From Prevotella sp. (GTDB taxonomy: Bacteria; Bacteroidota; Bacteroidia; Bacteroidales; Bacteroidaceae): a stretch of DNA of 34,651 bases. The translations under genes were made by a program, and so were the position numbers. Below are positions 18,601 through 27,210 of the stretch, piece by piece. The first letter of the stretch is position 1. Every line of letters starts with the position of its first letter. The notes under the pieces are model-generated. The model did not search any database, had not been told where the DNA came from, and saw only the letters and a program-made list of their open reading frames with translations. The stretch lies in the NCBI GenBank assembly GCA_022764085.1, contig JALERP010000144.1:1-34651 (forward strand). The letters run 5' to 3'.

Positions 18601-18790
18601 CCTTATCCGTGCGCACAGACTCACATCCCGGACTGCTTATTATCGCCTCAGCCACAGGTTGTCCCGACGAGGTGACAACACGTCCCTTGAGTGAACGTTG
18701 CTGTGCGAAACTCAATGTCGTGTGAAAGCCCAGCATCGCTACGCACACGAGCCATTTTATGTTCATCTTATTGTTCATAATGCTTACCAT
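15632..18790 (-). CDS. SusC/RagA-family TonB-dependent transporter, second copy (SusC-B)
   Basis: This is an outer-membrane TonB-dependent importer of about 1050 residues. The N-terminus has a signal peptide (ending SFAQ). A carboxypeptidase-regulatory-like domain (LKGRVVTSSGQPVAEAIISS) follows. The plug has QLRGVRSLVADNSPLIVING near 175-190 and AAAYGSMGSAGVIMIETD near 240-255. A long beta-barrel ends AVKVGVSLKF. The plug motifs are divergent from the usual SusC wording (ING instead of IDG; GSMGSAG instead of GSRGANG), marking a distinct subfamily. Starts at 18790, 18778 or 18766 are possible; the last gives the most conventional signal peptide. It lies 16 bp after FAS1-C, in the same operon. 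Confidence 0.9.
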   Translation of the reverse strand: MVSIMNNKMNIKWLVCVAMLGFHTTLSFAQQRSLKGRVVTSSGQPVAEAIISSPGCESVRTDKDGAFTLKGIGNDATVTVWRDGYFQRQMLVDGKQEKPVEILMIEESRTRYNETAVTPFATAEGVTAHGSMQNLNRKDFAQGALSLDRAMKGEFTGLQVTGKSGMTGEGSMMQLRGVRSLVADNSPLIVINGVPYMPDGNLSQIIGGYSRSYFQALNNLDIRNVTILKGAEAAAYGSMGSAGVIMIETDQASSTNMNTRISFSAIAGTNWQGNKIPLMGVSDYKNYISDMGLTYYPNMEAFFNDFNFLRDPNANMGYLYQYNTDYQDEIFRNSVSMDYLFRVEGGDNIAKYNISLGYMKDDGTMVNTSSDRYQAQINASVLVSKKFEIRANINTAYLKGQYQEQGILMETNPLLAAYRRSPLLSPYQSDIYGNLISKYASYRYGAIGNEDFWVSNPLSLVNTMMGKNRQYDMNTKIQFIYKPLKNLTVNGIFGMYYNYNQEEAFIPGINNEDIVPQFDQYGQSDNIIRVGTNHTFNMYYNLNADYKLELGPKHKLGINAGWQVLTTDYEYDAGFGRNSNNDFYQTLGDAQSLGKYFSGYNNKWNWANVYAHADYTWNNLVKVGVTASVDGASSIGKDATRWSVYPGASVMFMAKNLKGLNNISWLDKLNVYADYSITGNSRYSSKYGHYYYTSRPYQTISGLVRANVPSTELKAERDHTLNVGFETAFLKERLSLGLGYYDTKAKDVIISGRRPAVFGNSAYYNNEAELESKGIELSFTASPIFGRDFRWFIGGNITTLSNKVNSLGNVTEILNTLDDDAQIVTREGYDPYCFYGLRSLGVFSTTAEAEAANLSANGQRFEAGDVHYFDKNEDGIIDSQDREIIGSATPDFFGSFFTRFEYKGFALDMTFAYSVGNDAYNAVRRITESGSDFSNQASSLNRRWLMEGQQTDIPRVSWGDRVGNNVFSDRWIEDASYLKLRDITLSYSWQKPLFNFLQGGTVFITGQNLLCFTGYLGLDPEFSYSYSPLMQGVDYAKVASPKAVKVGVSLKF

Positions 18791-18806
18791 TATTAGTCAA
18801 CACAAT

Positions 18807-20573
18807 TTAATAGTTGTTCGTTGTCGGGCGAAGACACCAGTGATTGAGCTTCACGTTGGTCTTTCCTGCCCAGTTGTTGCAAGTGATTCGTAAGACAACA
18901 CTTACCGCACTGCCGTCACCCTTGACGTCGGGGATGGTCACCTCATCAATCATCAGACCACCGTCGGTGTCGTAGTTGTCGGCCTTGCTGTTGCCGCTCA
19001 TCTCACGCACGTATGCCGCATCGTAACCCTCTGGATGACGGTTGGGCAGTGTGGTGCCACGGTCATAGTGATATGCCGTACTTGAGCCCCATGTGATGAC
19101 GGGCGACTGTGCCACCTGCACACCATCAATCAAGACAGTAACCACAACATCGAGGTTCTGTGCCTGCACCGAACCCATGGCGAGACGGTATGTGCCGGGC
19201 GGTATGAGCCACGGTGTCACGCTTCCGTCGGCGTTGAGTTTTATTGGGGTGAAGTCCAACTGGAATCCCTCGGTGTCATCCACGGTTGAGGGCTTGTCAT
19301 ATCTCAGCACCCTGTTCTCGTGCAAGGGCCATACGCCCTGCCATGGAGTCCACGCAGATACCTCAGTGTCGCATGACTTGAAGTTGAGGTTGATACCCTT
19401 GAAATACTTTTCCTTCTCCTCGGCGGTACAGTTCTCGTAATAGTAGAACACGTCCTTGAGCCTGTACATCAGCACATTGTTGGGCATGTGCAGCTTTCTC
19501 ACATTATATACTACACCGTTTGACAATTTGATTGGGTTGTCAACGTCAACGACATGAGCGCTCGGTCTCCACTGTGTACTGAATATACTTGTCAGGTCCT
19601 CGGTAGCTGTGGTACTAAGCTGGGCTGCCGAAAACTCCTTGTCGAAGAAGGAGGTTTTGAGCACCCACTTGCGCATGATACTGTCGCTGCGCTCCATCTG
19701 CCATCTCTCCAATCTGTCGTGGGCATCCTTAAGAGCCTCTTCCATGACATCATTCGAAAATACGAGCATCGTGGCAGTGAGCGACTCCGAGTTCATGTCG
19801 AAGCCCACACTCTCAAAGAAGGTGTTGCGATATATGAACACCGAGTCATACACCGTGTTTCCCTGTTCGTTGATACCGATAGCCTTGCTGTTCTCGCGGT
19901 CAAACTCGCGGGTTCCCGCCTCAAGTACCATCTGCTTGAACAGCGAATAATCGTCACCCAGCTCGTTGATATAGTCATATAGCGAGGTGGGAGTCTTTAT
20001 CATCTCCGAGATTACATATATGTATCCCGACGAGGTCTTCACCACCTCCTTCACCGCCCCGTTGTTGAAGCAGATATGGTCGATGATATTTCCCTCCTTG
20101 CCAAGGTCGTCGATGGTGACATTGACATATTTGCCGTGCCACATCATAAGACGGGTGCCGTCGGTAAGGTTGGCAGGGGAGATTGACACGTCGCTCACAT
20201 GCGAACGTGTGACGAAGCTGACCTTGTCGTCGGGCATGACAAAATTGTCGTTGGTCACCACAAGCAGGGTGCTCAACTGCTTCTTTGAGTTAATCTCATC
20301 AAAGACTCCCTCCTGTGCGAGCAGCGACGTCATCGACGAGAGGTCGCTACGGCTGCGCAGGTATTGCTCGGAGCTCTCGCTCACAATCTTCAACTCTTCG
20401 TTGGTGATATTGGTATGTGAAGAGCCGTAATGGCTGTCATCCTTCAGTTCGGAGCAGGATGTCAGTGCCAATGCCAAGCTAACGGACAGAGAGAGCAGCA
20501 ACCCTTTCTTTCCCATCGCCAGATTGTTTATCTTTCTTATCGTAGTCATAATACAATATTTCTTTGTGCTCAT
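18807..20573 (-). CDS. FAS1 (fasciclin)-domain lipoprotein, third in the PUL (FAS1-C)
   Basis: This is a lipoprotein of about 588 residues from the ATG at 20573, with the lipobox ALALTSC. An ATG at 20516 would give a more usual 21-residue signal. Two FAS1-like units are visible: one near 70-190 (SLLAQEGVFDEI, LLVVTNDNFVMP) and one starting around 195 (SLFKQMVLEAGTREF, MLVFSNDVMEEAL). The C-terminal 170 residues form a predicted beta-sandwich (PPGTYRLAMGSVQAQNLDVV ... VLRITCNNWAG) resembling the end of FAS1-B and possibly carbohydrate-binding. Only 2 nt separate its ATG from the FAS1-B stop, so the pair is tightly coupled. A surface glycan-binding role in place of SusE/F is inferred. Confidence 0.75.
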   Translation of the reverse strand: MSTKKYCIMTTIRKINNLAMGKKGLLLSLSVSLALALTSCSELKDDSHYGSSHTNITNEELKIVSESSEQYLRSRSDLSSMTSLLAQEGVFDEINSKKQLSTLLVVTNDNFVMPDDKVSFVTRSHVSDVSISPANLTDGTRLMMWHGKYVNVTIDDLGKEGNIIDHICFNNGAVKEVVKTSSGYIYVISEMIKTPTSLYDYINELGDDYSLFKQMVLEAGTREFDRENSKAIGINEQGNTVYDSVFIYRNTFFESVGFDMNSESLTATMLVFSNDVMEEALKDAHDRLERWQMERSDSIMRKWVLKTSFFDKEFSAAQLSTTATEDLTSIFSTQWRPSAHVVDVDNPIKLSNGVVYNVRKLHMPNNVLMYRLKDVFYYYENCTAEEKEKYFKGINLNFKSCDTEVSAWTPWQGVWPLHENRVLRYDKPSTVDDTEGFQLDFTPIKLNADGSVTPWLIPPGTYRLAMGSVQAQNLDVVVTVLIDGVQVAQSPVITWGSSTAYHYDRGTTLPNRHPEGYDAAYVREMSGNSKADNYDTDGGLMIDEVTIPDVKGDGSAVSVVLRITCNNWAGKTNVKLNHWCLRPTTNNY

Positions 20574-20575
20574 TT

Positions 20576-22276
20576 TCAATTCTCAATAGGTATAAATCTG
20601 ATGCAGTCAAACTGAAGGCTGAAATTGCTGTTGGTGCTGGCTGCAGGGTCGAGGACAATAAAGCTCATTTTGTGCGATGCTGTCTCCGGGAACTCGATTT
20701 CTTCATACAGTGTGGTGGTATATACACCGGGCAGTGCCTTTGGCACCTTGGTGTAAGGTGCGGTGAACAAGTTATACTCGTCGTTGTCGTCGAAGGTCAT
20801 CTTGAGCAGTCCGCCGTTGCCGTCGCTCTGCTGGCGCATGAAGTTATGTCCCGTCAGATAGATAAGGCTAAGCTCCACGCGGTATTTTCCCTTGACGATG
20901 GTCGGGGTCTGCATCGACACCTGTCCCATATATCCCAAGTTGAACACTATGCGGTCGTAGTTGTTGGCTGCCTTCATGTTGGTACGGCATGTGACATAGT
21001 CGATGTCGCTGTAGCTGCGGTTGTTGGTGCCTGCCTCGCCCATCACATACTCAAAGCAGGTGGCTGATGCCACTCGTGTGCGCTGTTCCGACGATGTAGG
21101 CTCTTCGGGCTGGTAGTACAGTGGGTCAACAATGTTCTTGATCTCAGTATAGTCGGCAAGGTCCCATAGAACCTCTGTCTGCTCCGGCTCCCACACTGGC
21201 ATCCATCCGTCCATCTCATGCACGTATCCGTTTGTTGAGAGCACGTTAGACTTCTCCGGCACGAATCTCACGGCATCCGACGAAATGTTGACCACATAAC
21301 GGTCGGCATCGTTGGTGGCGAGACTGTCGTAGGTGACGGTGAACACCTGGTTCTGGGCAGACGAGCTCCATATACGTGTTGCGTTCGAACCGTTCATCGC
21401 GCCTAGCTGCTCGGTGGTATATTGGTTCTGCAGGATATGATAGCCCACATACTGCTTTAGCAACGAGTCCTTGCTGAGTGACTCCTGGCTCGCCGCAGCC
21501 AATTTGTCCTGAAGGTCGGCAAGCGAGTTGATGCCTGCCTTGGCAAATGTGGCATCGCTCACATTGAGCATAGTATAATAATAATAGGTGATGACACGGT
21601 CGTTGGTCTCGTTATATGTGGTGTCAACCATTGTGTTCAGTTTCCTGCCCCATCCGGTGGCGTCGAGGGCTTCCAGCATAATCTTGCTTGAGCCTGACTC
21701 CACGATACGGTCATACACGGTCTCCACAAGTGGGGTCATCGCCTTGGAGAGGACATACACCTTGCCGTTGTATGCCGAGAGTCCCATCTCCACCACCCTG
21801 CCCTGCTCGTTGAGCAGCACCTGTCCGGGATTCAGCGAGTCGATGCGGATGGTGATGGTGTTGCCCTTGAGGTTGGTCACCGACTTTTTCTGTATGAAGG
21901 CGTCGGGCAGGATGGAGTCCTTCACTGTGTGATAGAGCACATATTGGCGGGCATAGTCCTTGGTCAGCTGGTAAAGGCTGTCAACACCCCTGCGCTTGTA
22001 GAACTCGCGCATAGCCTCGTTGTTGGGGACGAAGGCCGTGAAACTGGTACCGCTTGACGACTGGTTCAGGGCATTGTAAAGGTCGGCGTATCTCAATGTC
22101 TTGACATATTCCGTGAAGTCCTCCTGTTCGGAGAGGAATGTGGATATCGGCGATTTCAGTTCGCTGATATAGGTATCACCCTTAAACGGGTCGCTGTTCC
22201 AGTTTATCACGTCCTTGTCACATGATGACACAAGGCAGATAACGCATATAAATAGTAGTATTCTTGACTTAATCAT
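20576..22276 (-). CDS. FAS1 (fasciclin)-domain lipoprotein, second in the PUL (FAS1-B)
   Basis: This 566-residue lipoprotein has lipobox CLVSSC with acceptor C19. Two FAS1 domains follow. The first (about 50-190) has LYNALNQSSSGTSFTAFVPN, a classic fasciclin H1-to-beta pattern, and ALLYHTV-like YVLYHTVKDSILP. The second (about 195-370) has MLEALDATGWGRKLN and YVGYHILQNQYT. The last 150 residues are a beta-sandwich (GKYRVELSLIYLTGHNFM ... FSLQFDCIRFIPIEN) of a kind often found fused to such proteins in PULs. It is the gene after SusD-A, at the position where SusE/F normally sits. I infer a cell-surface glycan-binding or channel-accessory role; adhesion is the other known use of FAS1 domains. 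Confidence 0.82.
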   Translation of the reverse strand: MIKSRILLFICVICLVSSCDKDVINWNSDPFKGDTYISELKSPISTFLSEQEDFTEYVKTLRYADLYNALNQSSSGTSFTAFVPNNEAMREFYKRRGVDSLYQLTKDYARQYVLYHTVKDSILPDAFIQKKSVTNLKGNTITIRIDSLNPGQVLLNEQGRVVEMGLSAYNGKVYVLSKAMTPLVETVYDRIVESGSSKIMLEALDATGWGRKLNTMVDTTYNETNDRVITYYYYTMLNVSDATFAKAGINSLADLQDKLAAASQESLSKDSLLKQYVGYHILQNQYTTEQLGAMNGSNATRIWSSSAQNQVFTVTYDSLATNDADRYVVNISSDAVRFVPEKSNVLSTNGYVHEMDGWMPVWEPEQTEVLWDLADYTEIKNIVDPLYYQPEEPTSSEQRTRVASATCFEYVMGEAGTNNRSYSDIDYVTCRTNMKAANNYDRIVFNLGYMGQVSMQTPTIVKGKYRVELSLIYLTGHNFMRQQSDGNGGLLKMTFDDNDEYNLFTAPYTKVPKALPGVYTTTLYEEIEFPETASHKMSFIVLDPAASTNSNFSLQFDCIRFIPIEN

Positions 22277-22307
22277 AACTATTTTCTCTTATATTAGGAA
22301 TTGTCAA

Positions 22308-23924
22308 TTATTTCTGAGATGAATAATAGGGATTCTGCTCTAAGAGCTTGTTGTGCTCCATGTCAGCCTGTGGCACTGGCATATACCATGAGTTCTCGTC
22401 CTGCAACACAGACAGCAACCACTTCTGGTTGGTGGTCTGGTTGCCTTCCACGACCTTGCTGATAAACTGTGTCTTGTACTTTCCGTTGCCGATACGTCCG
22501 AACCACAGCAGGTCATACCATCTCTTGCCTTCTGCCATGAACTCCATCTCCTTCTGATCCATAATTTCCTCAAGAAGTGTCAGCTCGTCAAGCTGCGCCA
22601 CTTGGGTTTGTGCATCACCCGAGGCAGTGTCGATACCCTGGAAGTTCTCAAGGCCGGCACGGTTGCGTATGCGGTTGATAAGGCCAACCGCCTCCAACCA
22701 CGACGACTGTCCTTTCATCGTGAGAGCCTGAGCCTTGATGAGCATGATTTCTGCCATACGGTAGATGATGAAGTTGGCGTCGTTATACACTCTGGCTCCT
22801 CCAGTGATGTCAGCCACGTCGGTACCGTAGTATTTCCAGATATAATACTGGCTGCTCATATTCCATGCTTCCACCTGTCCGTTGTCGGGCACGTAGGTGG
22901 CGAGTAACATTCTTCCCATTCGTCCGTTCTCAGTCCACCCGAGGTCTTTGAGAGCCTGTGTCTCTGCCTTCATCTTCTCAGTGGCAACAGTGGTTGGCCT
23001 CAGCGTGGTGCCGACAGAAAGGGTGAAATAAGAAGAGAAATTGTTGTTCTGCTGATAGCTGCTGTAATCCCAGTTAAGCTCGAATATCGACTCGTTGCTG
23101 TTGCCGGGATAGAAGATGGTGTACCAGTCGTTGGTGTTCGACATAAATACCGGGCGGAACGTGTCGTTGGCGTTAATCAGCTTGTCGCAGTATTCGATGC
23201 ACTGCTCGTAATCCTCGCTCCAGAGACATGCGTCGGCCATAAGCGCATATAGCGCCCACTTGGTCACACGGCCCTTGGTCTGCCATTCAGTCTCATAGTT
23301 GCCCTTGGCTGCTCCTGTCTCCAATGCTGTCTTGACATCCTCCTTCACCCTTGCCACGAGTTCTGCCTCCGAGGATTTGGCAATGTCAAACGACGCATTG
23401 TCATTAACGTATGCCTGCAGCACCATAGGTGCCTCGCGATAGTTCTTGGCAAGCAGGAGGAAACAGTATGCCCTGAGGAAATATGCCTCTGCCAGATGGG
23501 AGTTACGTATGGCGTCGTGGTATGTGTCGTCCTCAACCTGGGGTGCATACATTATCACCGAATTGGCCATACCGATAATCTTATACACCGTTGACCAGTC
23601 GCACAGCGAATGTGAGGGGGTCATGTTGAAGTCCTGAAGTTTGGCATCGCTGTTGTTGATGGCATATAGCGAGCCGCCCCTCAGCTCACCCCACTTGATG
23701 AATGTGGGCACACACTGCCGCATGTAATAATATCCCGAAGAGATGACAGCCTCAACATCTTCCTTGGATTTCCAATAGTCATCCGTCACCTGCTCGTTGT
23801 TTGGCAGGATGTCCAACCAGTCATTGCATGACGACAGAGTGAAATTCAGACACAAGGCTACCAATACTGCAAGGCAGGCCTTGGAGAAATTCTTTTTCCT
23901 TATATAATATATATATGTATTCAT
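22308..23924 (-). CDS. SusD/RagB-family surface glycan-binding lipoprotein, first copy (SusD-A)
   Basis: This 538-residue lipoprotein has a longer than usual signal and a lipobox TLSSC (acceptor C33). The mature start NDWLDILPNNEQVTDDYW is the standard SusD opening. An SusD-type TPR helix (SHLAEAYFLRAYCFLLLAKN) lies near 145-165. The C-terminal SusD_RagB part has AEIMLIKAQALTMKG, GLINRIRNRAGLENF and EKEMEFMAEGKRWYDLLWFGR-like residues near 390-480. All expected blocks are present, so it is probably functional. It lies 22 bp after SusC-A, its transporter partner. Confidence 0.93.
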   Translation of the reverse strand: MNTYIYYIRKKNFSKACLAVLVALCLNFTLSSCNDWLDILPNNEQVTDDYWKSKEDVEAVISSGYYYMRQCVPTFIKWGELRGGSLYAINNSDAKLQDFNMTPSHSLCDWSTVYKIIGMANSVIMYAPQVEDDTYHDAIRNSHLAEAYFLRAYCFLLLAKNYREAPMVLQAYVNDNASFDIAKSSEAELVARVKEDVKTALETGAAKGNYETEWQTKGRVTKWALYALMADACLWSEDYEQCIEYCDKLINANDTFRPVFMSNTNDWYTIFYPGNSNESIFELNWDYSSYQQNNNFSSYFTLSVGTTLRPTTVATEKMKAETQALKDLGWTENGRMGRMLLATYVPDNGQVEAWNMSSQYYIWKYYGTDVADITGGARVYNDANFIIYRMAEIMLIKAQALTMKGQSSWLEAVGLINRIRNRAGLENFQGIDTASGDAQTQVAQLDELTLLEEIMDQKEMEFMAEGKRWYDLLWFGRIGNGKYKTQFISKVVEGNQTTNQKWLLSVLQDENSWYMPVPQADMEHNKLLEQNPYYSSQK

Positions 23925-23946
23925 AACTGAAACTTTTTATACTAAG

Positions 23947-26900
23947 TTAGAAGTCGAGGTTTAAACCAAATGAGAAACGGCGTGTCACTGGAGTTGTGGA
24001 ATTGTCCTTCACCAGACTCGTGGCAGAAGGCATCTTCACCTCGGGGTCCTGACCCTTGTAGCCTGTCCATGTGAAGAGGTCATAACCTGTGGCGAAGACA
24101 TTCAGCTTGGTCACTCCGAGCTTCTTGAGCCATTTCTTCGGCACGTTGTAGCTTATCGACAGAGTCTTGAGACGAAGGAAGGAAGCATCCTCCACAAATC
24201 TGTCACTACCGAGGTAGTTGTAACCCATGCCATAGAGGGCGCGCGGGATGTCGGTATCGTCACCCTCTGCCCTCCAACGGTGGAGCACGGCGGTTGACTG
24301 GTTGCTCTTGCCTCGCATATTCTCAAGCGAGATACGCGCGCCGTTTATGACCTTCTGTCCGTAACGTCCGTAGAAGAACGTGGTGAGCGTGAACTGCTTG
24401 TATCTCACCTGGAAACCGCCACCGCCAAAGAACTTGGGATTGGCATTGCCGAGATACACGATGTCGCTCTCGTTGATTACACCGTCGTGGTTGATGTCCT
24501 CATACTTGGCATCGCCGGGAAATACTGGGTCCGTTCCGTTCTTCATGGTGATAGGCTCACCCTTCCAGTCGTTCATGATGCTGCCTTGGGCATCGCGGGC
24601 GTATGTCTCGTTGGTGTTCTGATATACACCGAGATAGCGATAGCCATAGAACGAGCCCACCGGTGCGTTCTCCACTATGCGCAGGGCATAGTTGCCGTTG
24701 CCGAAGGTATAGTTGTCCATCACCCATGTCGAGGGCAGTTCCTTTACCTTGTTGACGTTGCGGCTCACATTGGCGTTCACCGACACTGTCCAATCCTTGT
24801 TGCGGAACACCTCATAGTCGAAGCGTATCTCCACACCCTTGTTGCTCATGCTTCCCGAGTTGATATACTTAATGGTATTGTAGCCAGTGGATGACGGCAA
24901 CTTAGTGTTGGCAAGCAGCAGGTCGGTGGTCAGCTTGTCGTAATAGTCGAAGGTTACATTAAGTTTGTTGAAGAGCCTGAGGTCGAAACCGAAGTCAATC
25001 TCCTTGGTTGTCTCCCACTTGAGGTTGTCAAGCTGCATGCGCACCGGATATACGGCGGACATGTTCATATACTGTCCGAGACTCTGGTAGGCACCGAGAT
25101 AGATACTCGCTCCCGAGGGTGAGGTGCCCGACCAACCGATGCCGAAGCGCAACTTGGCGGTGTTGAGCCACTTCTTTATCTTCTCACTCAAGAAATGCTC
25201 CTGCTCGATATTCCATGCAGCACCGAATGCCGGGAATGTTCCCCAACGGTTGCTCTTACCCATGGTGGAGTTACCCTCGTGGTTGACAGTGGCGCGGAGC
25301 ACGTATCTGTTGTCATACGAATACACACCCTGGGCAATCATCATTATTGAGCGGCGCTGGGAGTTTCCGCTACCCGAACCGGCGACAACAGAACCTACCA
25401 CGGGGTCAGAGAGGTTTGCCGATGCATTACCGTATGTGGAGCTACTATAGGAGAAACTCTGGCTGTCATTTGTGCGCAGGAGTGCCGTTGCGATGAGCTT
25501 GTGTTTCTCTGCAAATGTATTGTTGTAAATCAACTTGTTCTCAGTCTGCAACGAGAAAGCGTCCGACGAGGCGTCGGTACTGCGGTTGGCGTTGCTGTTG
25601 GTCCAAAGCACTCCGGTAGCCTCCTGCGGCAGGAACTTCTTGTTCTTGGTGGTGCGCATGTTCATCGACACCCATCCCTGATACTGCAGGTGGAAGGGGA
25701 AGTCATACTCGAGAGTGATGGTCAGTTTCTCATCGCGCTGGGTAGTCTTATTGTAACCCTCGTTCACCATTGCCACAGGGTTGTAGTTGCCGCTGTAGGA
25801 ACCCTGGAAGTCCTCCTGCGGAGTGAAATATACGCCTGTTGACTGTTTCGTTACGGGATCTATCCAATAGGGACTGAGGTTAGGCATCTTGGTTTGAGCC
25901 ATGGAGCGCGCATTGTCAAGCACGTTGGCGTCCTTGTTGGTGTTGGAGAAAGAGAAGTCGGTGCGCACACGCAGGCGGTCGCTGAAGTTATAGGTAATCT
26001 TCATGCCGGCTGAAAGACGCTGGACGCCAGTGCCCACTGTCGTTCCCTGCTCGTCGTAATATCCGAGGTTGAGCTTATATACGGCCTTCTCGCCTCCTCC
26101 CGTCATCGACAGGTTGTTGTCGGTGACAATGGCATTCTGCTTCACCGCTTCCAACCAGTCGGTATCCACATTATACATATCATAATATTTATATGTGGGG
26201 TCGTAGTTGATTTCGGGGTTATTGAACAGCATGTTCATTTCCGAACTGGCGTTGCTGATACCCTTGGCATTGGCTGCATTCCAGATGGCGTCCTGCATCA
26301 TTGCCACATACTGGGCGCCGTTGAGAAGGGGTATGGACTTAGGTTCGCTCTTGAAAGTGTATTTCGATGAGAACGAGAACTTGGTCCTTCCCATGGAGCC
26401 ACGCTTTGTATTGATGAGAAGCACACCGTTGGCACCCTTAGTACCATAGATGGCAGTGGCCGACGCGTCCTTTAGCACCTCGATGCTCTCGATGTTGGCG
26501 GGAGCAATGTTGAGCAACGCTCCGAAATCCTCCTCGTTGGCTGTTGCAAAGTTGAAGTCGTCATTGATGTCGATGTCCTGAGGCACACCGTCGATGATAA
26601 TGAGCGGCTCGTTGGATGCGCTCAGTGAACTTGTACCACGTATGCGGATGCTACTGCGGGCACCAGGGTCGCCGCCGAGGTTGATGTCCAAACCGGCTAT
26701 CTGTCCCTGAAGGGCCTCCTCCACTGACGTCACAGGGGCTGTCTCCACAATCTGCGAGAGGTCGAGCCTCTGGGTTGCAGAAGTCTGCTCCAAGCGCGAG
26801 ATACCCATCTGGTCGCGACCGCCTCGTTGTCCGGTGACGGTCACTTCCTGAATTTTGGTATTGCTCTCCAGCTTGAAGTTGATATTTGTCTGTCCAGTAT

Positions 26901-27186
26901 AATTAACCGTCTGGGTCTTCATACCTATGTACGATACCTTGATACGTAGCTTCTTAGAGTCGGCAGGAACCGCCAAGTTGTACTTACCGTTAATGTCGGT
27001 GACGGTACCCCTCACATGTCGGTTCTGACTGTTCACCAACACCACGTTGGCACCCATGATGGGCTCCAGGTCGTCGCCGAACTGTTCCATCACCGTACCT
27101 GTGATGACATTATTCTGCGCCACAGCGGTTGCTGTACACACAACAAGCAGTATGGCTGTTAGTATATACTTTGTCTTGGTAATCAT
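23947..27186 (-). CDS. SusC/RagA-family TonB-dependent transporter, first copy (SusC-A)
   Basis: This 1079-residue outer-membrane importer has a signal peptide (ending TAVAQ). A CarboxypepD_reg-like domain (VITGTVMEQFGDDLEPIMGA) occupies about 27-112. The plug has RIRGTSSLSASNEPLIIIDG near 180-195 and AIYGTKGANGVLLINTKRG near 245-260. The barrel ends in the aromatic-terminated FSFGLNLDF typical of outer-membrane proteins. All SusC landmarks follow the consensus closely, unlike SusC-B. It would import oligosaccharides delivered by SusD-A, energised by TonB. It is the second gene of the operon, 24 bp after FAS1-A. Confidence 0.94.
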   Translation of the reverse strand: MITKTKYILTAILLVVCTATAVAQNNVITGTVMEQFGDDLEPIMGANVVLVNSQNRHVRGTVTDINGKYNLAVPADSKKLRIKVSYIGMKTQTVNYTGQTNINFKLESNTKIQEVTVTGQRGGRDQMGISRLEQTSATQRLDLSQIVETAPVTSVEEALQGQIAGLDINLGGDPGARSSIRIRGTSSLSASNEPLIIIDGVPQDIDINDDFNFATANEEDFGALLNIAPANIESIEVLKDASATAIYGTKGANGVLLINTKRGSMGRTKFSFSSKYTFKSEPKSIPLLNGAQYVAMMQDAIWNAANAKGISNASSEMNMLFNNPEINYDPTYKYYDMYNVDTDWLEAVKQNAIVTDNNLSMTGGGEKAVYKLNLGYYDEQGTTVGTGVQRLSAGMKITYNFSDRLRVRTDFSFSNTNKDANVLDNARSMAQTKMPNLSPYWIDPVTKQSTGVYFTPQEDFQGSYSGNYNPVAMVNEGYNKTTQRDEKLTITLEYDFPFHLQYQGWVSMNMRTTKNKKFLPQEATGVLWTNSNANRSTDASSDAFSLQTENKLIYNNTFAEKHKLIATALLRTNDSQSFSYSSSTYGNASANLSDPVVGSVVAGSGSGNSQRRSIMMIAQGVYSYDNRYVLRATVNHEGNSTMGKSNRWGTFPAFGAAWNIEQEHFLSEKIKKWLNTAKLRFGIGWSGTSPSGASIYLGAYQSLGQYMNMSAVYPVRMQLDNLKWETTKEIDFGFDLRLFNKLNVTFDYYDKLTTDLLLANTKLPSSTGYNTIKYINSGSMSNKGVEIRFDYEVFRNKDWTVSVNANVSRNVNKVKELPSTWVMDNYTFGNGNYALRIVENAPVGSFYGYRYLGVYQNTNETYARDAQGSIMNDWKGEPITMKNGTDPVFPGDAKYEDINHDGVINESDIVYLGNANPKFFGGGGFQVRYKQFTLTTFFYGRYGQKVINGARISLENMRGKSNQSTAVLHRWRAEGDDTDIPRALYGMGYNYLGSDRFVEDASFLRLKTLSISYNVPKKWLKKLGVTKLNVFATGYDLFTWTGYKGQDPEVKMPSATSLVKDNSTTPVTRRFSFGLNLDF

Positions 27187-27210
27187 AATTATTAAATAGT
27201 AGTTTCGTTA

